Assembly (NCBI RefSeq): GCF_900291015.1
Contig: NZ_OLKL01000014.1
Coordinates: forward strand, 154,950 to 218,949
Source: Pseudomonas persica
GTDB taxonomy: Bacteria > Pseudomonadota > Gammaproteobacteria > Pseudomonadales > Pseudomonadaceae
Reading direction: 5' to 3'
Length of the DNA: 64,000 nt
Shown: in pieces, positions 25,401 through 34,419 of the stretch
Position numbering within the stretch: the stretch's first letter is position 1
How the letters are laid out: the number at the start of each line of letters is the position of its first letter
Position numbers and translations under genes: made by a program
The notes under the pieces: generated by a model
Told to the model about the DNA's origin: nothing
The model's database searches: none
What the model saw: only the letters and a program-made list of their open reading frames with translations

Positions 25401-26855
25401 TCAACCGACCAGCGGATCACCGACATGCAGGATCTTCATGCCATTGGTGCCACCGATGGTGTGGTAGCTGTCACCTTTGGTCAGGATTACCCAGTCACCT
25501 TGCTCCACCAGGCCACGCTTGAGCAGTTCGTCGACCGCTGCCTGGCTCACCTTGTCGGCCGGCAGCGAGGCCGGGTCGAAGGCGATAGGGTACACGCCGC
25601 GGAACATGTTGGCTCGGGCCTGGGTGGCGCGGTGCGGCGACAGGGCGAAGATCGGCACGTGCGAACGCAGGCGCGACATGATCAGTGGGGTGTAGCCACT
25701 CTCGGTCAGGGCGATGATCGCCTTCACGCCCGGGAAGTGGTTGGCGGTGTACATGGCCGCCAGGGCGATACTTTCGTCGCAGCGCTCGAAGGTGGTGTGC
25801 AGGCGGTGGCTGGACTTCTGGCTGGTCGGGTGCTTTTCGGCACCCAGGCAGATGCGCGCCATGGCCTGGACGGCTTCGATCGGGTAGGCACCGGCGGCAC
25901 TCTCGGCCGACAGCATCACCGCGTCGGTGTTGTCCAGCACGGCGTTGGCCACGTCGGACACTTCGGCGCGGGTCGGCATCGGGTTCTGGATCATCGACTC
26001 CATCATCTGGGTCGCCACGATCACCGCCTTGTTGTTGCGGCGGGCGTGCTGGATGATCTTCTTCTGGATGGCGATCAGCTCGGCGTCGCCGATTTCCACG
26101 CCCAGGTCACCACGGGCAACCATCACCGCGTCGGAGGCGGCGATCAGCTTGTCGAGGGTCTCGTCGTCGGCAACGGCTTCGGCGCGTTCGATCTTGGCCA
26201 CCAGCCAGGCGCTGCCGCCGGCTTCGTCACGCAGCTTGCGCGCGTATTCCATGTCGCTGGCGTCACGCGGGAAGGACACGGCCAGGTAGTCGAGGTCCAT
26301 TTCCGCGGCCAGCTTGATGTCGGCCTTGTCTTTCTCGGTCAGGGCCGGTGCGGTCAGGCCACCACCTTTACGGTTGATGCCTTTGTGGTCCGACAGCGGG
26401 CCACCGATGATCACCACGCAGTGCAGGGCGTCTGCGGTGGCGGTCTCGACGCGCATGACCACGCGGCCATCGTCGAGCAGCAATTCGTCACCAACGCCGC
26501 AGTCCTTGACCAGGTCGGGGTAGTCGATACCGACGATGTCCTGGTTGCCTTCGGTCAGCGGGTGGGCGGTGGAGAAGGTGAACTTGTCACCGATCTTCAA
26601 TTCGATGCGCTTGTTGGCGAACTTGGCGATGCGGATCTTCGGCCCTTGCAGGTCGCCCAGCAGTGCAACGTGGCGGCCGTTCTTGGCGGCGATGTCTCGG
26701 ATCAGGCGCGCGCGGGCCTTGTGCTCGTCCGGAGTGCCGTGGGAGAAGTTCAGGCGTGCCACGTCCAGGCCGGCGAGGATCAGCTGTTCGATCACTTCCG
26801 GCGAGTTGCTGGCGGGGCCAAGGGTGGCGACGATTTTGGTACGGCGGATGCTCAT
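25401..26855 (-). CDS. pyk: Pyruvate kinase
   Basis: A 484-residue glycolytic enzyme that makes ATP and pyruvate from phosphoenolpyruvate. It starts MSIRRTKIVATLGPASNSPEVIEQLILAGLDVARLNFSHG, the family signature. The active-site lysine lies in AWLVAKIERAEAV, the metal ligands in MVARGDLGVEIG, and VIVATQMMESMI follows. The C-terminal allosteric domain is present. Pseudomonads usually have two isozymes (PykA and PykF types); this one most resembles the PykA form, but I do not assign the letter firmly. Transcribed alone. Confidence 0.96.
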   Translation of the reverse strand: MSIRRTKIVATLGPASNSPEVIEQLILAGLDVARLNFSHGTPDEHKARARLIRDIAAKNGRHVALLGDLQGPKIRIAKFANKRIELKIGDKFTFSTAHPLTEGNQDIVGIDYPDLVKDCGVGDELLLDDGRVVMRVETATADALHCVVIIGGPLSDHKGINRKGGGLTAPALTEKDKADIKLAAEMDLDYLAVSFPRDASDMEYARKLRDEAGGSAWLVAKIERAEAVADDETLDKLIAASDAVMVARGDLGVEIGDAELIAIQKKIIQHARRNNKAVIVATQMMESMIQNPMPTRAEVSDVANAVLDNTDAVMLSAESAAGAYPIEAVQAMARICLGAEKHPTSQKSSHRLHTTFERCDESIALAAMYTANHFPGVKAIIALTESGYTPLIMSRLRSHVPIFALSPHRATQARANMFRGVYPIAFDPASLPADKVSQAAVDELLKRGLVEQGDWVILTKGDSYHTIGGTNGMKILHVGDPLVG

Positions 26856-27034
26856 GCACAGACTCCTATAGTGAAGCGCAGCGAAAGGCTACTCCTGAAT
26901 CTCGCTGTAGTCATTGTTCCGTTGCACTACCTGCGACCAAGGCAGGGTGGCATTCGAACGGGCAGGGTATCCTTGCAAAAGGGTGTGAAGATTTGCCGGC
27001 AAAGGCCGATACACTGGCATCAAAGGAGACCCCC

Positions 27035-27421
27035 ATGCGAGCCCTGATCGTTTTAGCCTTGGCGGCCAGCGCCGTCGGCTGCACCCGCTGGTCCATGGAC
27101 CACCACCTGAACAATGCCTACCGCGCCTACGACCGTGGCGATTGCGCACGGGTCATGCTCGAGTTGTCGCAGGTCGACCGTACCAGCCGCGCGCGACCGT
27201 TCATCCACCCCGAGGTTTCGCTGCTGCGCGGCCAGTGCCTGGAGCGCCAGGCGTTGTACGTGGATGCCGCGCAGACCTACCAGTACCTGATCCAGCAGTA
27301 CCCGGGCAATGAGTACGCCTATCGCGCCCAGGCACGCCTGCAGACCCTGGAGAAACTCGGCCATTTACGCGGCGCCGAAGCCGCCGTGGCCAACCCGGTG
27401 ACTGCCGCACCTTGGCGTTAA
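27035..27421 (+). CDS. Small lipoprotein with TPR-like repeats
   Basis: A 128-residue protein with a short signal sequence ending in the weak lipobox SAVGC (C16), followed by two helical hairpins that look like tetratricopeptide repeats (NNAYRAYDRGDCARVMLELSQV and ALYVDAAQTYQYLIQQYPGNEYAYRAQARLQTLEKL). A role as an outer-membrane assembly partner is possible but is inference. ATG 27035 follows AAAGGAGACCCCC. It is divergent from pyk. Confidence 0.82.
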   Translation: MRALIVLALAASAVGCTRWSMDHHLNNAYRAYDRGDCARVMLELSQVDRTSRARPFIHPEVSLLRGQCLERQALYVDAAQTYQYLIQQYPGNEYAYRAQARLQTLEKLGHLRGAEAAVANPVTAAPWR

Positions 27422-27544
27422 CACCAAGGTGTGATTTATTTCACGGGATTTGCCGCGCGTGCTGCGCTAATCTGTAACTCAGCTGTTACAACAACCGCCA
27501 GTTCCACGTATTCCTGGCATCGGATACGGACTGCACTTGCGATC

Positions 27545-27904
27545 ATGTTCAACAAGCGCCACATCGAACGCCATCAGCTGCCTTGTGTTCTCAAGGTGTT
27601 CAACCGCTGTACCGGTCAGTCGATCGGCCAGCTGGGCAACGCCTCCGAAGACGGGCTGATGCTGATCAGCCAGCTACCTGTACTGGTAGGGCCCGACTAC
27701 GATCTGCAATTGCGCCTGCCGCTGGTCGGCGGTGGGCATCAGTTCATCAACCTCACCGCCAGTTGCCTGTGGTGCCGCGAAGACCAGACGCCCGGGCACT
27801 ACGATTCGGGCTTCATGCTGCTGCAGGCACCCCGCGAGTACGACGAATTTGTCCACTCGTTGCGTGACTATTTCAGTTTCCGTCCTGCCAACGCTTCCGT
27901 CTGA
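27545..27904 (+). CDS. PilZ-domain cyclic-di-GMP-binding protein
   Basis: A 119-residue single-domain PilZ protein. The N-terminal arginines R5 and R9 (RHIER) and the NASEDG motif (N/DxSxxG, about 32-37) form the nucleotide-binding signature. It should act as a cytoplasmic cyclic-di-GMP receptor; the target is unknown. It lies between a lipoprotein gene and sbcB on the same strand, in an otherwise unrelated context. The frame is open upstream to 27431, but the domain starts at this ATG. Confidence 0.85.
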   Translation: MFNKRHIERHQLPCVLKVFNRCTGQSIGQLGNASEDGLMLISQLPVLVGPDYDLQLRLPLVGGGHQFINLTASCLWCREDQTPGHYDSGFMLLQAPREYDEFVHSLRDYFSFRPANASV

Positions 27905-27989
27905 GCCTGCCGAGCCCCTGAGCCCTCGCGCGCTGGAGTCGCGCCAGAATCGCGCTAGAATCGGGTCGACCTCGATACAGGACGACCCC

Positions 27990-29423
27990 GTGACCTCCAG
28001 CATTTTCTGGCACGACTACGAAACCACCGGCATCAACCCGCGCTGCGACCGGCCGCTGCAGGTGGCCGGCGTGCGCACCGACTTCGACCTCAACGAAATC
28101 GACGAGCCGATCAGCCTTTATTGCCGGCCCTCCGACGATATCCTGCCGCACCCGGCCGCTTGCCTGGTGACCGGCATCACTCCGCAACTGTTGGCTGAGC
28201 AGGGCCTGTGCGAAGCCGAGTTCATGACCCGGGTGCACGCGCAACTGGCGCACCCAGGTACCTGCGGTGCCGGCTACAACACCCTGCGCTTCGACGACGA
28301 AGTGACCCGCTACAGCCTGTACCGCAACTTTTTCGACCCTTATGCCCGAGAGTGGCAGGGCGGCAACAGCCGCTGGGACCTGATCGACCTCGTGCGCACG
28401 GCCTATGCATTGCGCCCGGACGGCATCGAGTGGCCGCAACAGGACGGGCGCACCAGCCTGCGCCTGGAGCTACTGAGCAAGGCCAACGGCATCGACCATG
28501 GGCATGCCCACGAAGCGCTTTCCGACGTGCGGGCAACCATCGCCCTGGCCCGCCTGATCCGGCAGAAACAGCCCAAGTTGTATGACTGGCTGTTCCAGTT
28601 GCGCAGCAAGCATAAAGTGATGGAGCAGATCCGTTTGTTGCAGCCACTGGTGCATATATCCGGGCGCTTTTCGGCGGCACGCAATTACCTTGGTGTCGTA
28701 TTGCCATTGGCCTGGCACCCGCGCAATCGCAATGCCCTGATTGTGTGCGACCTGCATCAGGAAGCCCTACCGTTACTACGGGAAAGTGCCGAAGTTCTAC
28801 GCCAGCGTTTGTATACCCGCCATGAAGAACTGGCCGAGGGTGAATTACCCGTGCCGCTCAAACTGGTGCAGATCAATCGCTGCCCGGTACTGGCGCCACT
28901 CTCGGTATTGCGCCCGGCCGATCAACAACGGTTGGGCCTGGACTTGACATTGTTACAATTGCGCGGCGAAGAATTGGCCAAGCAACAGGCGCAATGGCAA
29001 GACAAGCTGGAACACATCTACGGCAAGGAAGACTTCGCCCCGAGTGAAGACCCGGAACAACAGTTGTATGACGGTTTTCTGGGGGACCGTGACCGCCGCT
29101 TATGCGAGCAAGTTCGTGCACTGGAACCGGCGCAGTTGGCCCATGGGCACTGGATGTTCGATGACCCGCGCCTGCCTGAACTGTTGTTCCGCTATCGGGC
29201 GCGCAACTTCCCCGAGACCTTGACCCGTGAAGAGCGGCAACGTTGGTTCAGCTTCTGCCAGCAACGCCTGAGCGACCCGCAGTGGGGGGCGCCGAATACG
29301 CTGGGCGACTTCGAACAGGCGCGGCAGCAGGCCTGGGAGGGTGCCGACGAGGCGGGGCGGCGTGTGCTGGAGGCCTGGCAGGTGCATGCCCGGCAATTGC
29401 AGGCACAGTTTGCAGTTGCCTGA
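27990..29423 (+). CDS. sbcB: Exodeoxyribonuclease I
   Basis: A 477-residue 3'-to-5' single-strand DNA exonuclease (E. coli 475). The DEDD active site starts with D9 and E11 in FWHDYETTG; GYNTLRFDDEVTRYSLYRNFFDPY and the HAHEALSDVRATI segment with the last aspartate are typical. It acts in mismatch repair and recombination. The start is GTG, the first codon of the family's N-terminal strand; there is no strong ribosome site (GACGACCCC), and upstream codons have no homology. A perfect terminator hairpin follows. Confidence 0.95.
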   Translation: MTSSIFWHDYETTGINPRCDRPLQVAGVRTDFDLNEIDEPISLYCRPSDDILPHPAACLVTGITPQLLAEQGLCEAEFMTRVHAQLAHPGTCGAGYNTLRFDDEVTRYSLYRNFFDPYAREWQGGNSRWDLIDLVRTAYALRPDGIEWPQQDGRTSLRLELLSKANGIDHGHAHEALSDVRATIALARLIRQKQPKLYDWLFQLRSKHKVMEQIRLLQPLVHISGRFSAARNYLGVVLPLAWHPRNRNALIVCDLHQEALPLLRESAEVLRQRLYTRHEELAEGELPVPLKLVQINRCPVLAPLSVLRPADQQRLGLDLTLLQLRGEELAKQQAQWQDKLEHIYGKEDFAPSEDPEQQLYDGFLGDRDRRLCEQVRALEPAQLAHGHWMFDDPRLPELLFRYRARNFPETLTREERQRWFSFCQQRLSDPQWGAPNTLGDFEQARQQAWEGADEAGRRVLEAWQVHARQLQAQFAVA

Positions 29424-29445
29424 GCGCTGACAAAAAACGTGGACA

Positions 29446-29480
29446 AACGAAAACGCCGGCAATGTGCCGGCGTTTTCGTT
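29446..29480. terminator. Bidirectional terminator between sbcB and turA
   Basis: AACGAAAACGCCGGCA and TGCCGGCGTTTTCGTT are perfect 16-base arms with a three-base loop, A-rich on one side and T-rich on the other, between two convergent genes. Confidence 0.92.
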
Positions 29481-29508
29481 GCGATAAGCAAAAGGCGTAT
29501 GCGGACAA

Positions 29509-29886
29509 TCAGTCCAGCAGGGTTGCCCAGCTTTCAACCACGTCGCCACCCCATTTGGCTTTCCACTCTTTCAGGGTCTTGTGGTTGCCGCCTTTGGTTT
29601 CAATCACTTCATTGTTGTGCGGGTTCTTGTATTGCTTGACCTTGCGCGCGCGCTTGGTGGCAGTAGTCTTGACCGCACCACGCGGTGCCTTGCTCAGTTT
29701 CGATTCTGGGTCGAGCAGGGCAATCACGTCGCGCAGCGACTTGGAGTACTCGCCCATCAGTGTGCGCAGTTTGCCTTCGAACTCCAGTTCTTTCTTCAGC
29801 TTGTCATCCTGCGACAGGTTGGCCAGGCGGGCCTGAAGTTCCTTGATGGCTTCTTCGGTAGCGCGGTACTCGTTGATCAGGGACAT
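29509..29886 (-). CDS. turA: MvaT/TurA-family H-NS-like nucleoid protein
   Basis: A 125-residue xenogeneic-silencing protein. The N-terminal coiled coil (about 1-60, MSLINEYRATEEAIKELQARLANLSQDD) mediates oligomerisation. The C-terminal DNA-binding part contains VKQYKNPHNNEVIETKGGNHKTLKEWKAKWG, the MvaT-type AT-pincer region. Known in P. putida as TurA, a repressor of AT-rich genes. ATG 29886 gives the family start; the frame runs 13 codons further. The 280 bases upstream, up to purU, are unusually AT-rich, consistent with autoregulation (inference). Confidence 0.92.
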   Translation of the reverse strand: MSLINEYRATEEAIKELQARLANLSQDDKLKKELEFEGKLRTLMGEYSKSLRDVIALLDPESKLSKAPRGAVKTTATKRARKVKQYKNPHNNEVIETKGGNHKTLKEWKAKWGGDVVESWATLLD

Positions 29887-30168
29887 GGAGTGTTCCTTAA
29901 TGCGTGTCAGAAATGTGTGGGGCAATAATAGACAGGCAATACTCGCAAGTAAACATATTGTTGGGCAATTAACTGTTAACTAAGCTGTGACAACATTTCT
30001 CCACGTGAACAAAAATTTACAATTAACCCTGCATTTCGTCATGTCTGTCAGAGAATCACGGCAGTGCATCTCGTCAGCTACACAGGCTATGGCCGCTGCG
30101 ATCAATACTGCGTTTTTCGTGGCGGGCCGCTAGAATGAGCGCCTTTGCGAAGTTCTGGAGTCTCATTC

Positions 30169-31020
30169 ATGCGCACCTATCGTCTGGTGATCGCCTGCCC
30201 CGACCGTGTTGGCATCGTGGCGAAAGTCAGTAATTTCCTGGCCTTGTACAACGGCTGGATCAACGAAGCCAGCCACCACTCCGATGAGCAGAGTGGTTGG
30301 TTCTTCATGCGCCATGAAATCCGCGCCGAATCGCTGCCGTTCGGTATCGAAGCCTTCCGCGAGGCGTTTGCGCCGATCGCCGAAGAGTTCTCCATGACCT
30401 GGCGCATTACCGACTCGGCGCAGAAAAAGCGCGTGGTACTGATGGCCAGCCGCGAGTCGCATTGCCTGGCCGACCTGCTGCACCGCTGGCATACCGATGA
30501 GCTGGACTGCGAGATCCCTTGCGTGATCTCCAACCACAACGACCTGCGCAGCATGGTCGAGTGGCACGGTATTCCGTTCTTCCATGTACCGGTCGACCCC
30601 AAGGACAAGGCCCCTGCCTTTGCCGAAGTGTCGCGCCTGGTGCAGGAGCACGCCGCAGACGTGGTGGTGCTGGCCCGCTACATGCAGATCCTGCCGCCGC
30701 AACTGTGCCAGGACTATGCTGAAAAGGTGATCAACATCCACCACAGCTTCCTGCCGTCGTTCGTCGGCGCCAAGCCGTATCACCAGGCCGCCCTGCGTGG
30801 TGTGAAGCTGATCGGCGCGACCTGCCACTACGTCACCGAAGAGCTGGACGCCGGCCCGATCATCGAGCAGGACGTGGTGCGTGTCAGCCATGCCGACAGC
30901 ATCGACGACATGGTCCGCTTTGGCCGTGATGTGGAGAAGATGGTGCTGGCCCGTGGCCTGCGTTATCACCTGGAGGACCGGGTGCTGGTGCATGGCAACA
31001 AGACTGTAGTCTTTGATTGA
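30169..31020 (+). CDS. purU: Formyltetrahydrofolate deformylase
   Basis: A 283-residue enzyme that hydrolyses 10-formyltetrahydrofolate to formate and tetrahydrofolate, balancing one-carbon pools. An N-terminal ACT domain (RLVIACPDRVGIVAKVSNFL) is followed by the formyltransferase fold with INIHHSFLPSFVGAKPYHQA and ATCHYVTEELDAGPIIEQ, which holds the catalytic histidine and aspartate. ATG 30169 has GGAG upstream. A TAGAAT -10-like box lies at 30131. Confidence 0.95.
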   Translation: MRTYRLVIACPDRVGIVAKVSNFLALYNGWINEASHHSDEQSGWFFMRHEIRAESLPFGIEAFREAFAPIAEEFSMTWRITDSAQKKRVVLMASRESHCLADLLHRWHTDELDCEIPCVISNHNDLRSMVEWHGIPFFHVPVDPKDKAPAFAEVSRLVQEHAADVVVLARYMQILPPQLCQDYAEKVINIHHSFLPSFVGAKPYHQAALRGVKLIGATCHYVTEELDAGPIIEQDVVRVSHADSIDDMVRFGRDVEKMVLARGLRYHLEDRVLVHGNKTVVFD

Positions 31021-31027
31021 TGGCCTT

Positions 31028-31147
31028 GGGGCTGCTTTGCAGCCCATCGCCGGCAAGCCAGCTCCCACAGGGATTGCTCATGGCTTGAAGTCGATGCGGT
31101 CGGGGTAGGCGCTGGCTTGCCGGCGAAAGGGGCGCAAAGCGCCCCCG
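31028..31147. repeat. REP pair flanked by two GC hairpins
   Basis: The REP pair (CCATCGCCGGCAAGCCAGCTCCCACAGG and its inverted partner GCTGGCTTGCCGGCG) is bracketed by GGGGCTGCTTTGCAGCCC at 31028 and GGGGCGCAAAGCGCCCCC at 31129. The outer hairpins look like terminators; the composite follows the purU stop directly. Confidence 0.88.
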
Positions 31148-31168
31148 GCAATCTTGAGTGACACGCCA

Positions 31169-31402
31169 ATGACCAAGCAGCGCAACCAACCCACCGCCTC
31201 ACCCCCACCCACCCTCGGTGAAGGCTGCCTGGCCCGCTACGACCCCGAAGCCCTGGCCGACACCGACGGCACCGACTTCCCCGGTGCCGCCGAACTGTGG
31301 CAGCAGCTCAACCCGCCTGACGCCGCCAGCGCTCCAGCAGCGGGCGCGCCAGCAGGCACACGAACACCGGCCCACCCGCCAGCAGATAAAAGTAGTAAGT
31401 GA
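31169..31402 (+). CDS. Possible small hypothetical protein overlapping the flippase gene 3' end
   Basis: A 77-residue proline- and alanine-rich frame with no recognised domain. Over its first 46 codons (outside the flippase gene) third positions are about 80 percent G or C, as in real genes here; over the last 31 codons, antisense to the flippase gene, this falls. That pattern suggests either a true small gene whose 3' end has run into its convergent neighbour, or a chance frame. The ribosome site is weak. Confidence 0.3.
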   Translation: MTKQRNQPTASPPPTLGEGCLARYDPEALADTDGTDFPGAAELWQQLNPPDAASAPAAGAPAGTRTPAHPPADKSSK

Positions 31403-32300
31403 CCGCCCGCCATATCAGGATCGCCGCAGCCGCGGTCGAACTGCCCACCAGTGGCGTCAGCAGGCTGGCCGACGTCAGCTCGGCGGCACCGGCACCGCCA
31501 GGCAGCAGGCTGAACTGGCCGGCACTGAGCGACAGCATCTGCACCAGGAAGCTGGGGATCCACGCCAGGTCTACCCCCAACCCTCTCAATACCAGGTACA
31601 ACACGCTGTAGCGCAGGCCCCAGTGGGCGCAGGTCAGGGTGAACACCAGGGTCAGCGTGCGCTTGGGCAGGCGCCAGGTCTGCGCCAGCGCGTGGATGAA
31701 GCGCAGCAGTTTGCGCGCCCAGCGGCGTTTGCGCTGCCGGTTCATGCCCAGGCGGCGTAGCAACCTGCCGTTCACGCGCATCACCGTGCGCCGGTATCGC
31801 AACAGGCCGAGCACCCCGGCCAGTGCAGTGCACAGCAGCAACGCACTGCCCAGCAACATGCTTTCCTGGCTGCGGCCCATACTGTGGAACAGCGCATAGC
31901 CGGCAATCGCCAGCATGGCGCAGAAAAAGAACACCAGGTCGTTCAGTTGGTCCATGGCAAACACCGCACCACTGCGCGCCGGGCCGATACGGTCGCGTGC
32001 CAGCAGGGCCATCAGGGTCAAGGGGCCGCCGCTGCCGCCGGGGGTGGTGCAGATGGCGAACTCGGTGGCCATCACCACACCCAGGCTGCGCAGGCGCCCA
32101 AGCCTTGCACCTTGCTGGCCGAGCAGCAGGCGCAGGCGAATGGCGTTGATCACCCAGCACAGCAGGATCATGCCCAGCAGTGTCAGCATCAGGCTGGGGT
32201 CGAAGCGCTGCAGCCTCGGCAGCAGCTCGCTGCCACCGAGCAGGGCCGGCACCAGCACGGCGCCGAGCAGTGCCAGGCCCAGCCAGGCCAGACGGTTCAT
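31308..32300 (-). CDS. Flippase-like membrane protein (UPF0104/lysylphosphatidylglycerol synthase TM family)
   Basis: A 330-residue polytopic protein with about eight membrane segments, of the MprF-type flippase domain family (PF03706). SLLPGGAGAAELTSASLLTPLVG and EFAICTTPGGSGGPLTLMALL carry the two conserved glycine-rich loops. It lacks the synthase domain of MprF. Its ATG overlaps the stop of the deacetylase gene (ATGA). In the operon it would move a lipid-linked product across the inner membrane (inference). Confidence 0.85.
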   Translation of the reverse strand: MNRLAWLGLALLGAVLVPALLGGSELLPRLQRFDPSLMLTLLGMILLCWVINAIRLRLLLGQQGARLGRLRSLGVVMATEFAICTTPGGSGGPLTLMALLARDRIGPARSGAVFAMDQLNDLVFFFCAMLAIAGYALFHSMGRSQESMLLGSALLLCTALAGVLGLLRYRRTVMRVNGRLLRRLGMNRQRKRRWARKLLRFIHALAQTWRLPKRTLTLVFTLTCAHWGLRYSVLYLVLRGLGVDLAWIPSFLVQMLSLSAGQFSLLPGGAGAAELTSASLLTPLVGSSTAAAAILIWRAVTYYFYLLAGGPVFVCLLARPLLERWRRQAG

Positions 32301-33061
32301 GCGCTGACCTGGCGCTCGAGCCAGGTGGACTTGGTCAGGGGCTCGCGGCCCTGTGTCAGTAGCGTGTCCAAGGTGTTCAGCCAATAGTCGCGGGCTGTGT
32401 GATGGCGCATGTCCACCGGGTGCAGGCCCAGGCGCAGGGTCTCGGCGTCGCGCCAGCGCCGGCATTGCCAGTCGCACAGCACCCGTGACAGGCCGCGGCG
32501 CCAGGCGCTGCGGGCACTCCAGACCAGCCCAGGGGCCTTGATCGCGGTGAAGTCCGGCAAGCGATACAAGTGCTGCGGTGTGCTGGTGTAACGCAGCGGC
32601 AGGCAGCGCAGAGCCTGGCGGGTGCCTTCGCTCATCAGCCAGGCGGGCGCGACGAAGCCGGCCACTGGCCAGCCCTGCTCGCCGAACAGGGCCAGGCCGT
32701 GCTCCAGGCGTTGCAGGGCCTGCTGCTGGTCGAGGGCGTAGAACTCGCCTTCATGGGTATAGATGCGGCGCATGAAGTATGCGCCGGGCGTGCGCGGTGG
32801 CGGGCCGTTGTCGGCATGGTAGAAGCCGTGCAGAGCGAGCTCGTCGCCCCGGGCCAGGCGCCGCTCGAGCAAGCGGCAGAAGGTGGGCGAACGCTGCAGC
32901 GGGTTGCGGTGGTGAAAGTCCGGCACCACCAGCCAGGTCATGGGGATGTCGCCGATGGCGTCGACGGCCTGGACGAAGGGTTGGTAGTCGGGCCAGGTCT
33001 CGGGCGCGACGTCGTGCAGCACCAGCATCAGGCTGCGCGATGCAGGCAGTGGCTCAGCCAT
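32297..33061 (-). CDS. Polysaccharide deacetylase-like protein (DUF2334)
   Basis: A 254-residue NodB-fold protein. LVLHDVAPETW at the start and ELALHGFYH in the middle supply the aspartate and HxxxH metal ligands of the DUF2334 branch of carbohydrate deacetylases. There is no signal peptide, so the reaction is probably cytoplasmic. It overlaps the glycosyltransferase stop by eight bases and the flippase start by four, so all three are translated together. Confidence 0.87.
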   Translation of the reverse strand: MAEPLPASRSLMLVLHDVAPETWPDYQPFVQAVDAIGDIPMTWLVVPDFHHRNPLQRSPTFCRLLERRLARGDELALHGFYHADNGPPPRTPGAYFMRRIYTHEGEFYALDQQQALQRLEHGLALFGEQGWPVAGFVAPAWLMSEGTRQALRCLPLRYTSTPQHLYRLPDFTAIKAPGLVWSARSAWRRGLSRVLCDWQCRRWRDAETLRLGLHPVDMRHHTARDYWLNTLDTLLTQGREPLTKSTWLERQVSA

Positions 33062-34175
33062 GGGCACGAACCTGCGGTTGGTGGCCGAGCACGGCCTGGT
33101 AGTGCTGCAGCAGGCCGGCGACCACCTGGTCCCACGCATAGTGCTGCTCGGCATGGCGGCGGGCCTGTGCCCCGAGCTTGCGCACCCCGGCCTCGAACGC
33201 CTCTTGTACGGCCGTCGCCATGGCCTGGCTATCGTTGGGGCGGCACAGGCGGCCGCACTGTTCGTTGACGATTTCGCCGAAGGCACCGGCGCGCACGGCC
33301 ACCACCGGTGTGGCGCTGGCCATCGCTTCGAGAATGACCAGGCCGAAGGTTTCCTGATCGCCGGCGTGCACCAGCAGGTCGGCGCTGGCCATCAGCCGGG
33401 CGACTTCCGGCGCCGGGCAGAAGTGATCGATCACACTGACGTTGTGCGGCACGTTGGCCGGCATGTTCGAGCCCACCAGCAACAGGTGGTAGGGGTGGCC
33501 CAGGTGCTGCATGCAGTCGAGCAGCACCGGCAGGTTCTTTTCCCGTGAGCCACGGCCAGCGTAGATCAGCAGGCGACTGGTGTCGGCAATGCCCAGTTCG
33601 GCACGCAGCTGCGGGTCGCGCTGGCTGGGGTGGAAGGTGGCCAGGTCCACGCCCAGGCGCTGCACATGCACATCGCGCACCCCCAGGCGGCGCAGCTTGT
33701 CGGCCATGACCTGGCTAGGAGCCAGGACCCGGTCGAAATTGCCGTACAGCTTGCTGACATAGGCCTCCACATTGGGGGTGAACCAGTTGCCCATGCGGTT
33801 GCTGACCAGCAGCGGCAGATCGGAATGGTAGAAGCCGATCACCGGCACATCGAGCTTGCGCCGCGCCTCCAGCGCAGCCCAGGCGGTCAGGTAGGGGTCG
33901 CCGACTTCGATCAGGTCGGGCTTGAGCCTGCGCAGCACATTGCACCAGGGGGCCAGGCGCACCGGGAAGCGGTAGCCGTTGCCGAACGGCAGCGGCGGTG
34001 CGGGCACCTGGTAGATGCCATCGGCGTGTTGCGCGCTGGCACCGGGTATCAGCAAGCTGTGGCGCACGCCCTGGATGGCGCCGAGGCGGTGGTGTTTGGC
34101 ATCAAGATAGGTACGTACGCCGCCGCTGGCGGGAGCGTAGAACATGGTGATGTCGGCGATGTGCACGATCAGCAT
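33054..34175 (-). CDS. Group 1 (GT4) glycosyltransferase
   Basis: A 373-residue GT-B glycosyltransferase. The N-terminal domain includes MFYAPASGGVRTYLDAK and the C-terminal domain GRGSREKNLPVLLDCM and the EX7E motif in HAGDQETFGLVILEAMASATPVVAV. The start MLIVHIADITMF has GGAGGG upstream; codons before it read through the promoter. First gene of a three-gene operon with a DUF2334 deacetylase and a flippase, which suggests synthesis of a deacetylated glycolipid, product unknown. Confidence 0.9.
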   Translation of the reverse strand: MLIVHIADITMFYAPASGGVRTYLDAKHHRLGAIQGVRHSLLIPGASAQHADGIYQVPAPPLPFGNGYRFPVRLAPWCNVLRRLKPDLIEVGDPYLTAWAALEARRKLDVPVIGFYHSDLPLLVSNRMGNWFTPNVEAYVSKLYGNFDRVLAPSQVMADKLRRLGVRDVHVQRLGVDLATFHPSQRDPQLRAELGIADTSRLLIYAGRGSREKNLPVLLDCMQHLGHPYHLLLVGSNMPANVPHNVSVIDHFCPAPEVARLMASADLLVHAGDQETFGLVILEAMASATPVVAVRAGAFGEIVNEQCGRLCRPNDSQAMATAVQEAFEAGVRKLGAQARRHAEQHYAWDQVVAGLLQHYQAVLGHQPQVRAHG

Positions 34176-34310
34176 CCCTCCGGGATCGTCTTCGGGTCTG
34201 TCATTCGGCGCTAACGGGCCGGCGATGACGCGCCTAAAGGTGGACCTATCAGAAGGATAGTTTGTTCGATCGGGATTGGGCGGGGTGGGGGAAGGCGGGG
34301 GAGTGGTGTG

Positions 34311-34405
34311 GGCTTCTTCGCGGGTGAACCCGCTCCCACAGGGGTCACCACGCATTCAAGAGTGGCGGAGAACCTGTGGGAGCGGGTTTACCCGCGAATC
34401 AGGCG
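34311..34405. repeat. REP pair
   Basis: GGCTTCTTCGCGGGTGAACCCGCTCCCACAGG and the inverted CCTGTGGGAGCGGGTTTACCCGCGAATCAGGCG lie between the chemoreceptor stop and the start region of the glycosyltransferase operon. Confidence 0.95.
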
Positions 34406-34419
34406 ACTCGGTCTGCAGG

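Noticed and set aside
26856..27034. tRNA or riboswitch in the longer intergenic regions
   Set aside because: I found no cloverleaf, T-loop or known aptamer consensus in any intergenic gap by eye.
25347..27047. 566-codon plus-strand open frame
   Set aside because: Antisense to pyruvate kinase, which has all family motifs on the other strand.
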